Shown here: positions 18,877 to 21,400 of the stretch, piece after piece | Layout: each line of letters begins with the position of its first letter | Numbering within the stretch: position 1 is the first letter of the stretch | Source: Temnopleurus reevesii | Lineage: Eukaryota; Echinodermata; Echinoidea; Temnopleuroida; Temnopleuridae | Direction: 5' to 3' | DNA length: 21,400 nt | NCBI GenBank assembly: GCA_036244855.1 | Contig: BQKZ01002946.1 | Location: forward strand, 47,018-68,417 | The notes under the pieces: generated by a model | What the model was told of the DNA's origin: nothing | Seen by the model: the letters and a program-made list of their open reading frames with translations, nothing else | The model's database searches: none | Program-made: the position numbers and the translations under genes

Positions 18877-21303
18877 ATACCACAGAGTATCTACTTTTTT
18901 TTATTGTACATTTGAAAACCATGCCAAATGAAAGATACATGTTTGTGATTGAATAATTTCAAACACTCAACATGATACAGAAAATAGATTACATTTCATG
19001 CAAGTATTAATAATTAATAAAATGGCTCAAATTTATAGAAACACTAATGCATGTTGATATAATATGTAAAGAGACTCTTTTGGAAGGAAAACTTCATATC
19101 TGCTTGTGTTTAAAGAATTACAATACTGAAACACATTTTTTAGTAAATATAACCACCAACATCTTAAAAAAAAAAAGACATTGGAATAAAAACAACTGAT
19201 ATATGCTTTTTGCCAACGCAAATAGCTGTAAAAACATTATCATGATTTTGAACCCACAGTTCCTATAACAAACAGTATTATCTTCTCAGGGAAATGAATC
19301 CCCTGTAAATGCAATTAAACACCCACCATTTATAGCTTATTAATCAGATTGAAGATAAGATAACCTCTTTTACTGAAATGACTTTGATGCCTGTTTACAT
19401 AAGAGAGAGTTACTTTTAGGCATATTTATGTTTTTAGACTTTTTAAGGGGTTGTTTTGTGTTTTCCATGTTTTGTTGTTTAGGGACTCAAGATTAGATTT
19501 CTTAGAAATCAAACTACTTAAGTATTTGTGTTAAATTCATTTTGTTTTGGTGAGAAAATGTTTTCTTGATCAAGGGTCTAATTGAAAAGATAGGTATGTT
19601 TGTTATCTTTGGCTCCTGGTCTTATGTTCTCAGGATATTACCATTCAAACTTTGATATTTTTGTAACGTGTCAAGCACTACTTAATTATATTATTTCTTA
19701 GAAGTAGGATTTGAATTTATTGCTCAATGACATCCTTTCAAGTACAACAACAAAACGTTGCAAAGATCTGTACAATTATGCATTAAAGCTATAAAATGTA
19801 GTTTTAAATGACTATTCAAAAGATTATGAGATCTTTAAGAGATTATGGGACTGTAAATGGTTGTCTAGGTATTGTTACTTGGTGATCTATTATTTTCTGC
19901 ACTTTTAAATTGGTTGGAATCTTTTGATTTCGCATCCGCTGTCCAGGAAAGCCAAATGGGAATTCAGTTCCTTTGCATCTATACTTTCTATGATAACAAT
20001 AATTACATAACAACAGATAAATAGGAATTCGACTTCCCAGGTCGCAATGATACGCTTGAATCGTGAATTGATGAGTATGTTGTATGTGATAATAGGTTCA
20101 ATAGTTCAATTAGGAAGATGCATGGAAGCTGGTAATTACACTTGACATGATAACATGATAGATACATGACTGTTTGTCAATACAAAGAGCAGCCGGGGTG
20201 GGGGCAGGGCAGGCAGGGACCACCCAAGACATATGGTTGTGATACAGTAGGAACTTGGTAGGTACTTAGGACCATCAAAAATATTTTGTTACATATTTAG
20301 AAGGAATTTCATTATATCAAGGTTAAAAACAAAAAATATAAATAGATGGGACCGAATGACTACCTATTTGTATCAGGAATTTGCTAATTTCAGTTTTCTT
20401 TATACCTAGTGTTTACTGTCTTGTAATGGCAATTAAGAAATACTAGATATATGTTTTTTTTGTACAATTTCAACATCCAATATTGATTTTTAAACCAGTA
20501 ATTTTTCTAATGTGCCTTTGGGTTATAAGAAACATGTTTGTAGTTGATTCATGGATGATCCATAGCTAGACTATATGATAAATAGAATTGATAGCAAAAC
20601 ATATTTTATAAATTTGTGACACATGTTGAACAAAACATTGGATACAACTACTTTGAATCTTAACACATATCAATATGCTAGACAGAAACATTGATTTAAT
20701 CAATTAAAGTGGAATTAATACAGACTCGATAGCTTTATAAACGACCATCAATCTGTTTTCATTTTGTACATGTGATTCAACACCATAAAACAAACACTAA
20801 CAGCCCAGTAATACCCATTTATTTGCCTATATCCTTTCCCAGAAAATATATTATTAATTTTTTATCTGATTTTTTGTGTGTAAAATATGACATATGTTTG
20901 TGGAATTTCAGCATATTGAATTCTGTCAACAGGTTGTCTTTATTAGAAATAGATATCCCCTTCAACGCCTTTTTTGACACCGAAAAGGTGTTAATAAACT
21001 CCATTATGATAAACTTTCAGGGAGATTGATTACACGCACTTTGATGATGTTTGATCTGACAGTGACCCTGCATATTTTATGCCTGTTCATTGCCTGAACA
21101 TGAGTGTTGAGATTTTAGCATCTTGGACTTAAAAAATACCTGAATATGTTTCGCCTTTTTTTCTCCTGTCAGAGTTTGTGGTTGTGGTATTCTGCACATC
21201 AGCACAGATTGTAGATTAACCTGTGTTGATCTCAGGGGAAACAGATGTCTAGACAATATGTCAGAGGCATGTGATGCCATCCCCGTCACTTTGCTCAGAT
21301 GGA
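18877..21303. other. Non-coding right flank, nothing recognised
   Basis: AT-rich sequence without a supportable gene. Small features are adjacent AGATAAGATAA (two GATA-type motifs, 19353-19363), a G-rich patch near 20190-20218, and a short hairpin TGTTCA/TGAACA at 21084-21100. The frames at 20772-21029 (+) and 20819-21004 (-) overlap on opposite strands and have no domain signature. Confidence 0.45.
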
Positions 21304-21312
21304 CCCCCCCCC
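21304..21312 (+). repeat. C9 homopolymer
   Basis: Nine C follow GGA, ~50 bp before the terminal C run. Confidence 0.85.
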
Positions 21313-21363
21313 TTTGCATTCTATGGCCCTACGCCATGCTAGTTCTGGACCCTTGCTAGCTAG

Positions 21364-21400
<37 letters not shown>
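21364..21400 (+). repeat. Terminal C37 homopolymer
   Basis: Uninterrupted C from 21364 to the window end, after the GCTAGCTAGC palindrome. Its true length is unknown because the window stops inside it. It may be a genuine long C tract at which assembly stopped, or an artefact of reading through one. Confidence 0.85.

Overview
The window looks like non-coding nuclear DNA of a metazoan, most plausibly a highly heterozygous marine invertebrate; an echinoderm such as a sea urchin fits best, but that is inference. The grounds are the AT-rich composition, the lack of any intact protein-coding gene, a 5'-truncated CR1/L2-type non-LTR retrotransposon with an (ATT)n tail, a tRNA-derived SINE, a foldback DNA element of a kind common in marine invertebrates, several tandem arrays and long G/C homopolymers. 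No operon, bacterial gene, rRNA, CRISPR array or complete tRNA gene is visible. Nearly all short open frames are chance frames.

Layout. From 1 to about 4.7 kb the sequence is mostly unannotatable AT-rich DNA with small relics: a tRNA-like T-arm (about 304-346), a short retroposon-like insert with an A-tail and a 13-bp direct repeat (1548-1703), a G15 tract (2258-2272), a nested inverted repeat (3531-3602) and a (GATTT)5 microsatellite (4051-4075). From 4739 to about 7118 lies a tandem array of ~245-bp units. It is organised as two A-B-C trimers (period about 738 bp) followed by decaying units, and one B unit is split by a 243-bp minus-strand SINE flanked by AAAAT. From 7.1 to 11.3 kb there is only homopolymer-rich and AT-rich DNA, with a 20-bp perfect palindrome (9050-9069) and three evenly spaced GATA-type sites (9292-9315). 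A second tandem array (four units of ~231-262 bp) fills 11276-12253, and a much older repeat set lies at about 12764-13380.

The main discovery is at 13294-18876. Sequence 13294-16677 is repeated at 16684-18876, and the second copy starts on the base immediately after a lone N at 16683. The simplest reading is that two contigs carrying the two haplotypes of one locus were placed end to end, making a false duplication. This gives an allele comparison inside one window. Copy 1 has two insertions that copy 2 lacks, each with a readable empty site: a 615-bp CR1/L2 fragment (14161-14775; 5-bp ATTCC duplication) and a 550-bp foldback/TIR element (15771-16320; flanked by TTTTAAAA). Together they explain almost all of the length difference between copies. 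Divergence between copies is strongly mosaic.

From 18.9 kb to the end no gene is visible. The window ends in a run of 37 C and begins with GGGGGG, which suggests a contig edge at low-complexity sequence. No genes can be said to work together here; what can be read is the turnover of transposons and tandem repeats, plus a probable assembly artefact.
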